From Deltaproteobacteria bacterium (GTDB lineage: Bacteria; Myxococcota_A; Polyangia; Nannocystales; Nannocystaceae): a stretch of DNA of 64,000 nucleotides. The DNA is taken from positions 1,674,001 through 1,738,000 of the forward strand of contig JADJEE010000002.1 of the NCBI GenBank assembly GCA_016709225.1, written 5' to 3'. The notes under the pieces are model-generated. The model saw only the letters and a list, made by a program, of their open reading frames with translations. It was not told where the DNA came from and ran no database searches. Of this stretch, positions 43,545-51,583 are shown piece by piece. Position 1 is the stretch's first letter. Every line of letters starts with the position of its first letter. The position numbers and the translations under genes are program-made.

Positions 43545-43642
43545 CGTGCGCGTGGACGCAGCGCCCGGCGATTCGATCTGGCGCGGGCGCACATCCCCTC
43601 GCGCCGTTACGCCGCCGTTACCTCGCCGGCCCCGACGACCCG

Positions 43643-44356
43643 TCATTCGGGCGGCGTGAGCTCGTCGACCTCGTCGAGCAGTCGATCGAACAGCGGCGTC
43701 CATGTGGTCCAGGCGTGCTCACCGGGGGCCGTGAGCACGCGGTCCTTCGGCAGCGCGGCGGCGAGCACCACGTGGGCCCGTGCACCGAAGTCCTCGGTGC
43801 CGTACGCGAGGTAGATGGGTGTGTCGGTGGACTTCATCCAGGCCCACAGCCGCTCGTCCCACGCGAGATCGGCCGGCGGCTGCCATTTCGCAAGGCCACC
43901 GGCGCGCATGACCGCCTCGATGGTGCGGCGACGCCCGAGGTAGGGCGCGATGAGGAGGAGGCCATCGACGTCGTCGGGGTACTTCTCGGCGGTGAGCAGC
44001 GCACCGATGCCGCCCATGGAGATGCCGAGCAACCAGATGTGCTCGTAGCGGCCACGCGAGGGCGCGAGCACGTCTTCGTGGAGGCGCTCGCGGAGCGTGC
44101 GATCGGCGTAGTAGCCGAAGTGCGCGTCGACGGTGATGACGTCGACGCCGGCTTCGGCGTGGGCGCGCGCGACGAAGGCGTGGCGGGCATAGTCCTCGCC
44201 GAGATCACCGCGGCCGGGGAGCAGCACGAGCAGCGTGCGCGACGCGGCGGCGGGCGAGCTGGCCGGGTGGGGGTGGGTGCCGATCGGGATCGTGGTCTTC
44301 GGCGCACAAGCGATCGCGAGCAAGAGGCCGAGGTGGAACGGTCGCGCACGAAGCAT
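43643..44356 (-). CDS. Alpha/beta hydrolase lipoprotein
   Basis: A 237-residue lipoprotein with lipobox LAIAC (Cys about 17). The alpha/beta hydrolase fold is shown by LLVLLPGRGDLGEDY (oxyanion region), nucleophile elbow GISMGG (Ser), Asp in YGTEDFG and His in GEHAWTTW, the usual catalytic triad. Esterase or lipase activity in the cell envelope is likely, with unknown substrate. It lies 98 bp upstream of the VWA gene and is divergent from the membrane protein gene at 44503. Confidence 0.85.
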   Translation of the reverse strand: MLRARPFHLGLLLAIACAPKTTIPIGTHPHPASSPAAASRTLLVLLPGRGDLGEDYARHAFVARAHAEAGVDVITVDAHFGYYADRTLRERLHEDVLAPSRGRYEHIWLLGISMGGIGALLTAEKYPDDVDGLLLIAPYLGRRRTIEAVMRAGGLAKWQPPADLAWDERLWAWMKSTDTPIYLAYGTEDFGARAHVVLAAALPKDRVLTAPGEHAWTTWTPLFDRLLDEVDELTPPE

Positions 44357-44502
44357 GTATCGCGTCTACCAGCCCTCGCCCGACTCGTGTGGTGTCGGCA
44401 CCCTCGCGGCACTGGCCGGCCAGGGTCGCCTGCGCGCGGGACTGACTGGGCGGGATCGAGCAGCGCGTCGACGCATGCGGTCCGACCTACAATGGCCCCA
44501 CA

Positions 44503-45387
44503 GTGATCGAACCCCGCTCGCCACGGTCGAACACTCGCGTGCGAGCCTTGGTTGCGGTGCTCTGCGGCGTGGCGGCCGGCGTGCTCGTCGTCGGCGCCCT
44601 GGGGTTCAGCCTGCTGCGACCCCTGCTGATGACCACGGTCGAGCGCGACCTCGCCGACGAAGGGCTGCACCCGGGTGCAACATCGTGGGTGCCCGTCGAG
44701 CGCGAGGCCGTGTTCCCCGAGCCGCGCGGCCTCGCCGATCCCCGCGATCCTCGACGGCCGATGCGGCTGTGGCTGCCGCTGACGGAGCACCAGGCGCTCG
44801 GGGTGCCGTTCGATGCGGCGCCGTGCCAGATCTCGATCGAGCCCGAGCACCGGCCGGCACCGACGTTGCCGAGCGACTGCGTGTCGATCGACACGATGGC
44901 GCGCCTGTCGAGTGGTGAGGTTCTCGTCATCGGCCAGCGCGCAGGTACAACGGCGGCGTGGCGCCTCGACGCGCGCGGCGGCGCTTGGCAGGAGCTGCCA
45001 CCGCCGCCCGGCTCGGCGCGCGGCATGCTGGTGGCGACCTCCGAAGCGGGCGCACTGTTCGGCGGATACGGCGAACGCATCGCCCGATTCGACGGCACCG
45101 GGTGGAGCGAGCTGCCGCCGGTGCCCGGAGGCCGCTACGGCTTCCGCATGCGTGTCGACGACGACGGCACGATCGCGCTCGTCGGCGGACAGCGTGACGA
45201 GGCGCCCGCGCGCGCCGTGCTGTTTTCGCTGCTACCGCTCGTGGTCATCGGCGCGGTCGGCAGCGTGGCTGTGGTGGCCAAACGACGCGGCGCACCGATG
45301 GTGCCGGCACTGGTCGGATTCATGGCCGTCGTCGTCGTCAGCGCGCTCGGGTTCCTCGCGATGCTCCCATCGCTCGCGTGGCACTGA
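44503..45387 (+). CDS. Membrane protein with beta-propeller-like periplasmic domain
   Basis: A 294-residue protein starting with GTG at 44503. One N-terminal membrane helix (about 16-40) is followed by an extracytoplasmic domain of about 190 residues with Kelch/WD-like segments (AWRLDARGGAWQELP, LFGGYGERIARFDGTGWSELP), and two C-terminal helices (about 240-290, LLPLVVIGAVGSVAVV and VVVVSALGFLAML). The function is unknown. A decayed partial copy of its 3' half lies at 46985-47200 and a smaller fragment at 58035-58110, so this sequence has been copied more than once in the region. Confidence 0.75.
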   Translation: MIEPRSPRSNTRVRALVAVLCGVAAGVLVVGALGFSLLRPLLMTTVERDLADEGLHPGATSWVPVEREAVFPEPRGLADPRDPRRPMRLWLPLTEHQALGVPFDAAPCQISIEPEHRPAPTLPSDCVSIDTMARLSSGEVLVIGQRAGTTAAWRLDARGGAWQELPPPPGSARGMLVATSEAGALFGGYGERIARFDGTGWSELPPVPGGRYGFRMRVDDDGTIALVGGQRDEAPARAVLFSLLPLVVIGAVGSVAVVAKRRGAPMVPALVGFMAVVVVSALGFLAMLPSLAWH

Positions 45388-45505
45388 AGGTGGACGACGA
45401 CCCGCTATCGCCCGATGCTGCTCGACTCGCGCGCGATCGCCCGCGGGCATCCGCGGGCATCGCCCTGAAGGATCGATCGCTGCGCGCCGTGACCCGAGCA
45501 ACGTG

Positions 45506-46837
45506 CTAGCCGCAGTCGTCGTCACCAGGACACGGGTCGCATGCCTCGGGCATGCACACGCCGGTGACGACCACCGCATCGGTGCACATGGACGAGGTCA
45601 CCGTCGCGGGGTCGCCGGGGTTACCCGTGAGCGTGACGATCGCGCAGGACGCGAATGCCACGTCGAGCAGGGCCGCGAAGTCTGTGATCGCATTGTTCGA
45701 CAGGTCGAGCGCCTGCACATCCGTCGCACCGGCGAGCGCCGAGATGTCGACGATCGCGTTGTCGGCGAGATCGAGCGCGTGCACGTCCGCGACGGGCGCG
45801 ATGTCGACGATGCCGTTGCCGCGCGCCGCCAGCCACCCGAGCGCCGGCTCGAATGCGGCGAGCGGCGCGAGATCGACGACACCGACATCGTTGATCGAGA
45901 GGCGCTCGAGCGTCGCGATCGCAGCGACGCTGTCGAGACCGACCAGCGGGTTGCGATCGAGCGAGAGCCCGGTCAGCGCCGGCAGCTCGGCCTGCGCGAG
46001 CCCTTCGACATCGGCGAGTTGATTACCGGCGAGATCGAGGTACTCGAGCAACGGCAGGCTCGCGGCCGTCGTCGCGTCGGCAATCGCATTGTCGGAGAGC
46101 GAGAGATGCGTGAGCGCGGGAAGGTCGGGCAGCGTGGCCAGCGACGTGACGGCTGCACCGTCGCCCCACACGTTGTCGACGCTAGCCAGTTTCGCGAGGA
46201 AGCCGAGCTCGGTGACGCCGGTGCGCTGGAAGCGGAACGAGACCAGCGCGGGCACATCGTCGAGACCTTCGACGACGGTCAGCGGGTTGTCGGAGAGGTC
46301 GAGATTCGCGAGCTGTGGCAGGTCGCTCAGCGCGGCCGTCGATGCGATCTGATTGCGCGAGACCCCGAGCGTGTGCAGCTGGGCATGCCCCGCAAACGGC
46401 GAGATGTCCGCGATGAGATTGCCGTCGAGCGCGACGTTCTGCAGCGCGGGCAGACCGGCGAGCACAGAGATGTCGACGATCTGGTTGTCGGACACGAACA
46501 GCTGCTCGAGCCCGGTCGCGCACTCGAGCCCGCTCAGATCGGCAATGCCGGCCCCGGGCATGAACAGCAGGTCTTTCGCGGCCAAAAGATCGCCGGGGAT
46601 CGGCGCATCCGCGTCGAGCTCGAGCTCGATGCGCAGTGCGGCCGCAAGCGCGGCATCGGGCACCTCGACGACCTCGCACGCGGCTTGCGGGCCCGTCGTG
46701 CCGCTCTCGCTCGAGCCCTCGCTCGAGCCCGTCTCGGGCTCGCCGCTGCTCTCACCACTGTCAGCGCCGCCCGGCGGCTTGCTGCCACAACCGACCGCCA
46801 ACACCACGCACCAACCAACCCACCGATGTCCAACCAT
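45506..46837 (-). CDS. Leucine-rich repeat lipoprotein (internalin-like)
   Basis: A 443-residue lipoprotein (start ATG 46837, lipobox LAVGC). After a Glu/Ser/Gly-rich linker comes an N-terminal cap typical of internalin-like proteins (VPDAALAAALRIELELDADAPI). Then about 13 LRR units of about 20-22 residues follow, with the pattern LxxLxLxxNxIxDIxxLAxL, e.g. LEQLFVSDNQIVDISVLAGL and LDLSDNPLTVVEGL. It ends with a Cys-rich stretch (CMPEACDPCPGDDDCG). These proteins present a curved binding surface on the cell exterior; the partner is unknown. It converges on the membrane protein gene at 44503-45387. Confidence 0.85.
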   Translation of the reverse strand: MVGHRWVGWCVVLAVGCGSKPPGGADSGESSGEPETGSSEGSSESGTTGPQAACEVVEVPDAALAAALRIELELDADAPIPGDLLAAKDLLFMPGAGIADLSGLECATGLEQLFVSDNQIVDISVLAGLPALQNVALDGNLIADISPFAGHAQLHTLGVSRNQIASTAALSDLPQLANLDLSDNPLTVVEGLDDVPALVSFRFQRTGVTELGFLAKLASVDNVWGDGAAVTSLATLPDLPALTHLSLSDNAIADATTAASLPLLEYLDLAGNQLADVEGLAQAELPALTGLSLDRNPLVGLDSVAAIATLERLSINDVGVVDLAPLAAFEPALGWLAARGNGIVDIAPVADVHALDLADNAIVDISALAGATDVQALDLSNNAITDFAALLDVAFASCAIVTLTGNPGDPATVTSSMCTDAVVVTGVCMPEACDPCPGDDDCG

Positions 46838-47283
46838 GGCGCGGCCAGGAGCAATGCGCGTGCCACTGTCTCGATCAAGCGATTCTCGTCGGCTCGGCGC
46901 GAAGCGCCGCGACACTTTTGTCGCCCCCCGCGACAAGTATCGCCGACCAGCGGCACGCGCGGACGTCCGAGGCGCAGGCCAACCCTCGTCATCCGCCGAC
47001 CCGCGGGTGCAACAGCAGCGTGGCGCCTCGACGCGCGCGGCGGTGCGCGGCAGGAGCTGCCCATCGCCGCCGAGCTCGGCGCGCGGCGTGCTGGTGGCGA
47101 CCTCCGAAGCGGGCGCACTGTTCGGCGGATTCATGGGCGTCGTCGTCGTCAGCGCGCTCGGGTTCCTCGCGATGCTCCCATCGCTCGCGTGGCACTGAAG
47201 CTGGTCGACGAGCCGCTCGATCGTCCGACCGGGCCCGATCGAGTTCGCGCAAGTCGCAGGGTCGCGTCGGCATGTGCGCTACG
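46838..47283. other. Gene-poor stretch holding a decayed gene copy
   Basis: These 446 bp separate the divergent LRR lipoprotein and PLP-enzyme genes. From about 46985 on, the sequence is a relic of the gene at 44503 (described separately). The 46838-46984 part next to the LRR start has no recognisable feature and probably contains its promoter. Confidence 0.6.
46985..47200 (+). pseudogene. Decayed partial copy of the 44503-45387 membrane protein gene
   Basis: Near-identical to the 3' part of the intact gene: 46985-47129 matches 44924-45066 and 47130-47200 matches 45319-45389, including the stop codon and a few bases after it. A 252-bp block of the parent (45067-45318) is missing, an in-frame deletion whose parental ends share the short sequence GGNGGA/TCGGA. 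A +1 insertion near 47063 shifts the frame between the two preserved halves. No start codon or ribosome binding site is kept. It is a relic of duplication and not a functional gene. Confidence 0.8.
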
Positions 47284-48303
47284 ATGCCCCCCGTGCTCGT
47301 CACCAAGACGGTCTACAGCCTCTACCTGCCGGAGACGCGCGCCGTCGTCGACGCGCTGTGGGCCGAGCGCCCGCACGCGATGTACGAGCGCAACTACGAG
47401 CGCGGGCAGGACGCGATGCACGAGCCCTTCCTCGCCGCTTGGCAATCGTTCGTGACGACCGGTGGCGTGCGCATGCCGAGCGGGCCAGGCCACGTGGTTC
47501 CCACCGCGGGCGCGAGCGAGGGCATCTTCGCGGTGATGGCCGCGCTCGCGACGGGACAGCTCGGCGCGATGCGACCTGTGCACGCGCCGAAGATCCACGT
47601 GCTCGACGGCGAGTACGAGGGCTACGCCCATGTCGCGGCGGCCGTCGGCATGGCGACCGTCGTTCACCCACACGGCGACGACGCGCTGCGCGACAGCCTG
47701 CGCGCCAGCGTCGTCGACGGTGATGTCTTCTTCGTGTCCGCGCCGTCGGCCGTCGACGGCAACGTGTGGAGCGGCCTCGGTGCGCTGTTGCGGTGGGTCA
47801 GCGAGTCACTGCCCGAGCTGCGCGTCGTCGTCGATCTCACCTACGTCGGCTGCGTCGATCGCCCGCTCGACCTCGATCTCGACGTGCCCGCCGTGGCCGT
47901 GGTGCTCGGCAGCTCGAGCAAGCCGTTCGGCGTCTACTACCACCGCATCGGCGCGCTGTGGTCCCGCGATCCGATCGCGAGCCTGTACGGCAACCTCTGG
48001 TTCAAGAACCTATTCTCGCTCGAGCTCGGGCGTCGGCTGCTCACCGGTTTCGGCCCCACCGAACTGCCGCGTCGCCATCGCGCGCTCCAGGCCGCCGCAG
48101 TGCGGCGCGCGATCGAAGCCGGCGATCTCCCGGCCGACGCCGCGGCGTCCGATGTCTTGATGCTGGCGTTCGCGCGCCTCGACCGCTGCCCCGAATCGCT
48201 CGCGCCCTATCGTCGCGTGCGCACCGGCGAAGGTGGCGTGCTGCGCTTCTGTCTGTCGCCGGCAATCGATGCCGCGCTCGTGCGCGAGGACGCCTCCCGA
48301 TGA
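47284..48303 (+). CDS. PLP-dependent aminotransferase-like enzyme (fold type I)
   Basis: A 339-residue cytoplasmic protein. The fold type I pattern is seen: VVPTAGASEGIFAVMAAL (cofactor phosphate loop), IHVLDGEYEGY, VVVDLTYVGCVD with the Asp that pairs with the pyridine nitrogen, and LGSSSKPFGVYYHRIG with the Lys that forms the Schiff base. It is shorter than most class I/II aminotransferases and lacks a recognisable small C-terminal domain beyond GGVLRFCLSPAID. The substrate is unknown. ATG at 47272 is an alternative start 12 nt upstream. It stands alone between the relic copy and the convergent membrane gene. Confidence 0.75.
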   Translation: MPPVLVTKTVYSLYLPETRAVVDALWAERPHAMYERNYERGQDAMHEPFLAAWQSFVTTGGVRMPSGPGHVVPTAGASEGIFAVMAALATGQLGAMRPVHAPKIHVLDGEYEGYAHVAAAVGMATVVHPHGDDALRDSLRASVVDGDVFFVSAPSAVDGNVWSGLGALLRWVSESLPELRVVVDLTYVGCVDRPLDLDLDVPAVAVVLGSSSKPFGVYYHRIGALWSRDPIASLYGNLWFKNLFSLELGRRLLTGFGPTELPRRHRALQAAAVRRAIEAGDLPADAAASDVLMLAFARLDRCPESLAPYRRVRTGEGGVLRFCLSPAIDAALVREDASR

Positions 48304-48388
48304 CAAACCCGATCGCATCGACGGGAGAGCTTCACCGCTTGCCTGCGCTCGCGTTCCACCGCCGCGTGCTCGCACTCGGCCACTGACG

Positions 48389-48898
48389 CTACGCCAGCCC
48401 GCGGCACTCGGACGCGCAGCAGCCGAGCCGCGCGCGCACGAACAACGCCGACTCGAGTCCGAGCAGCGCCGCGCCGAGGATCAGTGTGGGCGCGACCATC
48501 CACACCGGCGCCGCCGCGAACGGCTTCCCGTACTCGAGCAGATACGCCGCGCTCGCCAGCCCCGAGCCGAACGTGCCGACGAAGTGCAGGAAGTACTCGA
48601 ACGGCGGCAGCCCGCCGAGCGCAGCGCGTGAGCGCGGCTCGAGCAGCACGTCGACCGCCGAATCGACGAGATCGACGGCCAGCAGGACCACGAGCGCGAC
48701 CCGGGCAATCGGCCCCGGCGTCCCCATGGCCAGCAGGGCCACCACCGCGAGGAAGCACGCCTGCCGCACGAGATGGGTGATCTGCTCGGCGACGCTGGCC
48801 GGCCGGGCGTACAGCGCGAACCGGTACAGGTGGTAGTAGACCACGTCGATCGCCCCGAGCGGCGCAAGCACCAGCAGGATCCACAGCGCGGTGCTCAT
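48389..48898 (-). CDS. Small four-helix membrane protein, last gene of the arsM operon
   Basis: A 169-residue protein with about four membrane helices (LWILLVLAPLGAIDVVYY, CFLAVVALLAMG, VALVVLLAVDLVDSAVDVLL and a last one near 130-155) and a C-terminal tail containing GCCASECRGLA, a cluster of cysteines. No family is recognised with confidence. Its ATG overlaps the stop of the sigma-dioxygenase gene (ATGA, 48895-48898), so it is translationally coupled to it and belongs functionally to the arsM unit. The Cys-rich tail could bind thiophilic metal(loid)s, which fits but does not prove an arsenic link. Confidence 0.75.
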   Translation of the reverse strand: MSTALWILLVLAPLGAIDVVYYHLYRFALYARPASVAEQITHLVRQACFLAVVALLAMGTPGPIARVALVVLLAVDLVDSAVDVLLEPRSRAALGGLPPFEYFLHFVGTFGSGLASAAYLLEYGKPFAAAPVWMVAPTLILGAALLGLESALFVRARLGCCASECRGLA

Positions 48899-50505
48899 CG
48901 GACGTTCTCCGCCGTGATGCCGGCGCGCAGCCGGGTGTCGCCGTCGTCGAAATCGGGCGCGCTCAGCCACAGACGCAACAGGTGGCGCTTGCGATCGGGC
49001 GCGTCGTGGTCCTCGTAGGCGGTGCGGCGGTGCAGGATCGCGGCGTTCTTCACCCACTGCAGATCGCCCGGCACCAGTGTCATGTCGACGTGGAAGCGCG
49101 GGTCGTGGGCGAGCTGCTCGATCGCTTCGATCGCCGCGAGCTGGTCCGCCGTGAGCCGCGGTGCGTCGGGCAGCGCCTGTGCACCGCGGATGTACCACGG
49201 GATGAAGAACGTGTTGACGCGCGCACCGTCCTCGCCCACCGAGGGCGTCGAGCAGATCGGTCGGCTCAGCACGATCGGCGCGATGCCGGACTCTTCGTAG
49301 CGCCAGGGGAACTCGGTGAACAGCGCCGCGTAGAGCTGGGGACGGGTGCGCTGGAGTTCGGCGACGATCGCCGCCGAGCTGGCGAGCTGACTGGTGCCGC
49401 CGCTGTGCGCCGACCGGCGACACAGCAGGCCGATGATGTCGGCGCCGTCGGTGTGGAAGTCCTGCTCGGCCCGGGTGGTGTACAGCCGCGTGCTCGCAAG
49501 CCGCGGATCGGCCCCAGTATCGCGCACGTGGGTGAGCAGCTCGCCGTGGAGGTTCTGCGGCACTGGCGTGCCCAGGTGCAGCCCGAGCAGCAGGTAGGCG
49601 CGCACGAGTTCGTCCTCGGTCATCGCGTCGACGTCGAGGCCGCGGACGCGGACGAACCCGAGGCCGTCGCGCAGCGCGGCGCGCCACGGCCGGGTCGCGT
49701 GGACCAGCGGGCCGTCGGTCGGCAACGTCGCGCGATCGATCGCCGCGAGCGGTCGATCGGCGACCGACGCGACCAGGTCACCGAGGGCCGCACGCGCCTC
49801 GGCATCGAGCTCGTACGTCCACGTGCGCGGATCGGCGACGTCCTCGGCCCGCCAGCACGCGCGCGTCGGCGCGAGCCGAGCCGGCGCGGCGCCCGAGCAG
49901 CGCCCGTCGAGGCGATCGCGCGGCAGGAACTGTCGGGTCTGCGCGCCGCCGGGCAGGGTGCCATCGGGCCGCGGGGTGTAGCCGATCACGCGGCCGCGGA
50001 CGTCGACGTCGATGTCGCAGCAAACCTCGAGCGCGCGTCGCAGCTGCGCGCGGCCCCGCTGCACCCGCGACTTCATGCCCGACAGCGAGATCCCGAGCAT
50101 CTCGGCCGCCTCGCGCTGGGTCAGGCCCTCGAGCTCGGTGAGCGTGAGCGCCTCGCGGTAGGGCGACGGCAGCATCGCCACGAACGGCGCGATGCAGCTC
50201 GCCAGCCCCTGCTCGGCCGCATCGTCGTCGTCGTCCGAATCGAGTGGCGCATCGTCGGCGACCGCCGCGTCGACGACCGGATGCCGCGCCCTCGCGCGCT
50301 GGTGATCGACGATGGCGTTGCGGGTGATCCGATACACCCACGGCCCGAACCGCTGGTCGTCGCGCAGCCCGTCGGCGCCGCGCTGCAGGCGGAGGAACAC
50401 CTCCTGCAGCACGTCGTCGACGTCGGCGGACGCGTCGAGCCGGCGGGCGACGAACGGGCGCAGCTGCTCAGCCAGCTCACGCCAACCCACGCGTCCTTCG
50501 ATCAC
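48895..50505 (-). CDS. Fusion protein: SigZ-like ECF sigma factor + TauD/TfdA-type Fe(II)/2-oxoglutarate dioxygenase
   Basis: A 536-residue single reading frame. Residues 1-178 are an ECF sigma factor: region 2 (DVDDVLQEVFLRLQRG, GPWVYRITRNAIVDHQR), region 4 (MLPSPYREALTLTELEGLTQREAAEMLGISLSGMKSRVQRGRAQL in overlapping pieces) and the SigZ-type end LEVCCDIDVDVRGRVIGYTPRP. After a linker (about 179-215) a TauD-like dioxygenase runs from WRAED to the end, with Fe ligands HTD (351-353) and His 492, and 2-oxoglutarate Arg about 511. There is no stop between the parts. GTG at 50505 overlaps the arsM stop (GTGA, 50502-50505). Possible explanations are a true fusion, loss of a stop, or a sequencing error. 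Confidence 0.85.
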   Translation of the reverse strand: MIEGRVGWRELAEQLRPFVARRLDASADVDDVLQEVFLRLQRGADGLRDDQRFGPWVYRITRNAIVDHQRARARHPVVDAAVADDAPLDSDDDDDAAEQGLASCIAPFVAMLPSPYREALTLTELEGLTQREAAEMLGISLSGMKSRVQRGRAQLRRALEVCCDIDVDVRGRVIGYTPRPDGTLPGGAQTRQFLPRDRLDGRCSGAAPARLAPTRACWRAEDVADPRTWTYELDAEARAALGDLVASVADRPLAAIDRATLPTDGPLVHATRPWRAALRDGLGFVRVRGLDVDAMTEDELVRAYLLLGLHLGTPVPQNLHGELLTHVRDTGADPRLASTRLYTTRAEQDFHTDGADIIGLLCRRSAHSGGTSQLASSAAIVAELQRTRPQLYAALFTEFPWRYEESGIAPIVLSRPICSTPSVGEDGARVNTFFIPWYIRGAQALPDAPRLTADQLAAIEAIEQLAHDPRFHVDMTLVPGDLQWVKNAAILHRRTAYEDHDAPDRKRHLLRLWLSAPDFDDGDTRLRAGITAENVR

Positions 50506-51344
50506 GCCTTGCTCTCCGGCGGGCAGCACGTCGGCCCACAGCAGCTGCGGCTCGGACCCGGACGCTCGGCGGTGATCCGTGCCGACGCGACGTAGTCCTC
50601 CACGCCGCTGCCCGGCAGCCACTCGCGGATGTACGCTCGGCTGGCCGGATCGACGTCGACGGCGATCGCGGTGAACCCCGCGGCCTCGAGCCACGCGCGG
50701 GTCTGCTCGACGTCGGCCGCTCCGGCCACGCATCCGGTCAGCGCGTCGAGATCGTGGGCCAGCGCCGGCGGCAGCGACCGCAGCTTCACCACGTCGGAGA
50801 TCGCAAGGCGTCCGCCGGGCGCGAGCACGCGGAACGCCTCGCGGAACACCGCCGGCTTGTCGGGGCTCAGGTTGATCACGCAGTTCGAGAGAATCACGTC
50901 GACGCTGGCGTCCGCCACCGGCAGGTGCTCGATCTCCCCCAGGCGGAAGTCGACGTTCACCGTGCCGAGCTTGGCCGCGTTGGCGCGGGCCTTGCTGACC
51001 ATGTCGGGCGTCATGTCGACGCCGATCACCCGGCCCTGTGGTCCCACCTGGCGGGCGGCGAGGAAGCAATCGAAGCCTCCACCGGCACCGAGATCGAGCA
51101 CGACCTCGCCGGGCCGCAGCGCCGCGATCGCCTGGGGGTTGCCGCAGCCGAGGCCCATGTTGGCGCCCTCGGGCACGGCCGCGAGGTCGTCCGCGGAGTA
51201 GCCGAGCGCGAGGCTGAGCTCGGGCGCGGGTCCGCAACAGCCGGGCGCGCAGCTGGGGCTGGCGGTGGCCCGCGCCACCGATCCGTAGCGTTCACGCACC
51301 GCCGCACGCACCTCGTCTTCACTTCGTTCGTCCATGGGGTTCAT
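50502..51344 (-). CDS. arsM: Arsenite S-adenosylmethionine methyltransferase
   Basis: A 280-residue cytoplasmic enzyme that methylates As(III) to mono-, di- and trimethyl arsenicals. The SAM loop is VVLDLGAGGGFDCFLAA. Four conserved ArsM cysteines can be placed: Cys 36/37 in SCAPGCCGP, Cys 67 in GLGCGNP, Cys 155 in SNCVINLSPDK and Cys 205 in LTGCVAGA; the 155-205 spacing of 50 equals that of the characterised algal ArsM. The C-terminus carries CCGPTCCP, a further thiol cluster often seen in arsM proteins. ATG at 51335 is a possible shorter start. It is the first gene of a coupled operon with the sigma-dioxygenase fusion and a small membrane protein. Confidence 0.94.
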   Translation of the reverse strand: MNPMDERSEDEVRAAVRERYGSVARATASPSCAPGCCGPAPELSLALGYSADDLAAVPEGANMGLGCGNPQAIAALRPGEVVLDLGAGGGFDCFLAARQVGPQGRVIGVDMTPDMVSKARANAAKLGTVNVDFRLGEIEHLPVADASVDVILSNCVINLSPDKPAVFREAFRVLAPGGRLAISDVVKLRSLPPALAHDLDALTGCVAGAADVEQTRAWLEAAGFTAIAVDVDPASRAYIREWLPGSGVEDYVASARITAERPGPSRSCCGPTCCPPESKA

Positions 51345-51583
51345 TCGCTCCGTCCCCCAAGACGGACTCGATCGCCGAAGGACGCAGGCCACCACGCGCG
51401 CTCGCTCACATCCGTCGGCCGCGCTTCCCGGCAGCGGCGAAGCGGCCATCGAGCTGCTGGGGCGCGAGGACGTCGGGCTCGCGAGGGACGACCGTCGGGA
51501 GCGCAGCTCGACCGAGGGCCGCGAGGGCGAACGCAGCGCTCGACGGCCGGCCATCCTCGCGATCGAGGAGGACGATGTTGCGA
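51345..51583. other. Spacer upstream of arsM with a 26-nt match to the kinase gene at 55033
   Basis: A 239-bp spacer. Bases 51501-51526 are identical to 57900-57925 near the 3' end of the kinase gene (encoding GRSSTEGRE there). The rest has no clear feature. It must hold the arsM promoter and the end of the Cys-rich lipoprotein transcript. Confidence 0.5.

Noticed and set aside
42144..44356. Possible single operon of hydrolase, VWA protein and exonuclease
   Set aside because: They share a strand, but the gaps of about 96-98 bp and unrelated functions make this no more than possible, so no operon claim is made.
45450..45470. Tandem 10-bp repeat CCGCGGGCAT near the end of the 44503 gene
   Set aside because: Only two units in a very GC-rich spacer; too small to interpret.
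50506..51237. N-terminal extension of the sigma-dioxygenase frame into arsM
   Set aside because: The extension is an arsM shadow in another frame. GTG at 50505 overlapping the arsM stop, right before the first sigma helix, is the better start.
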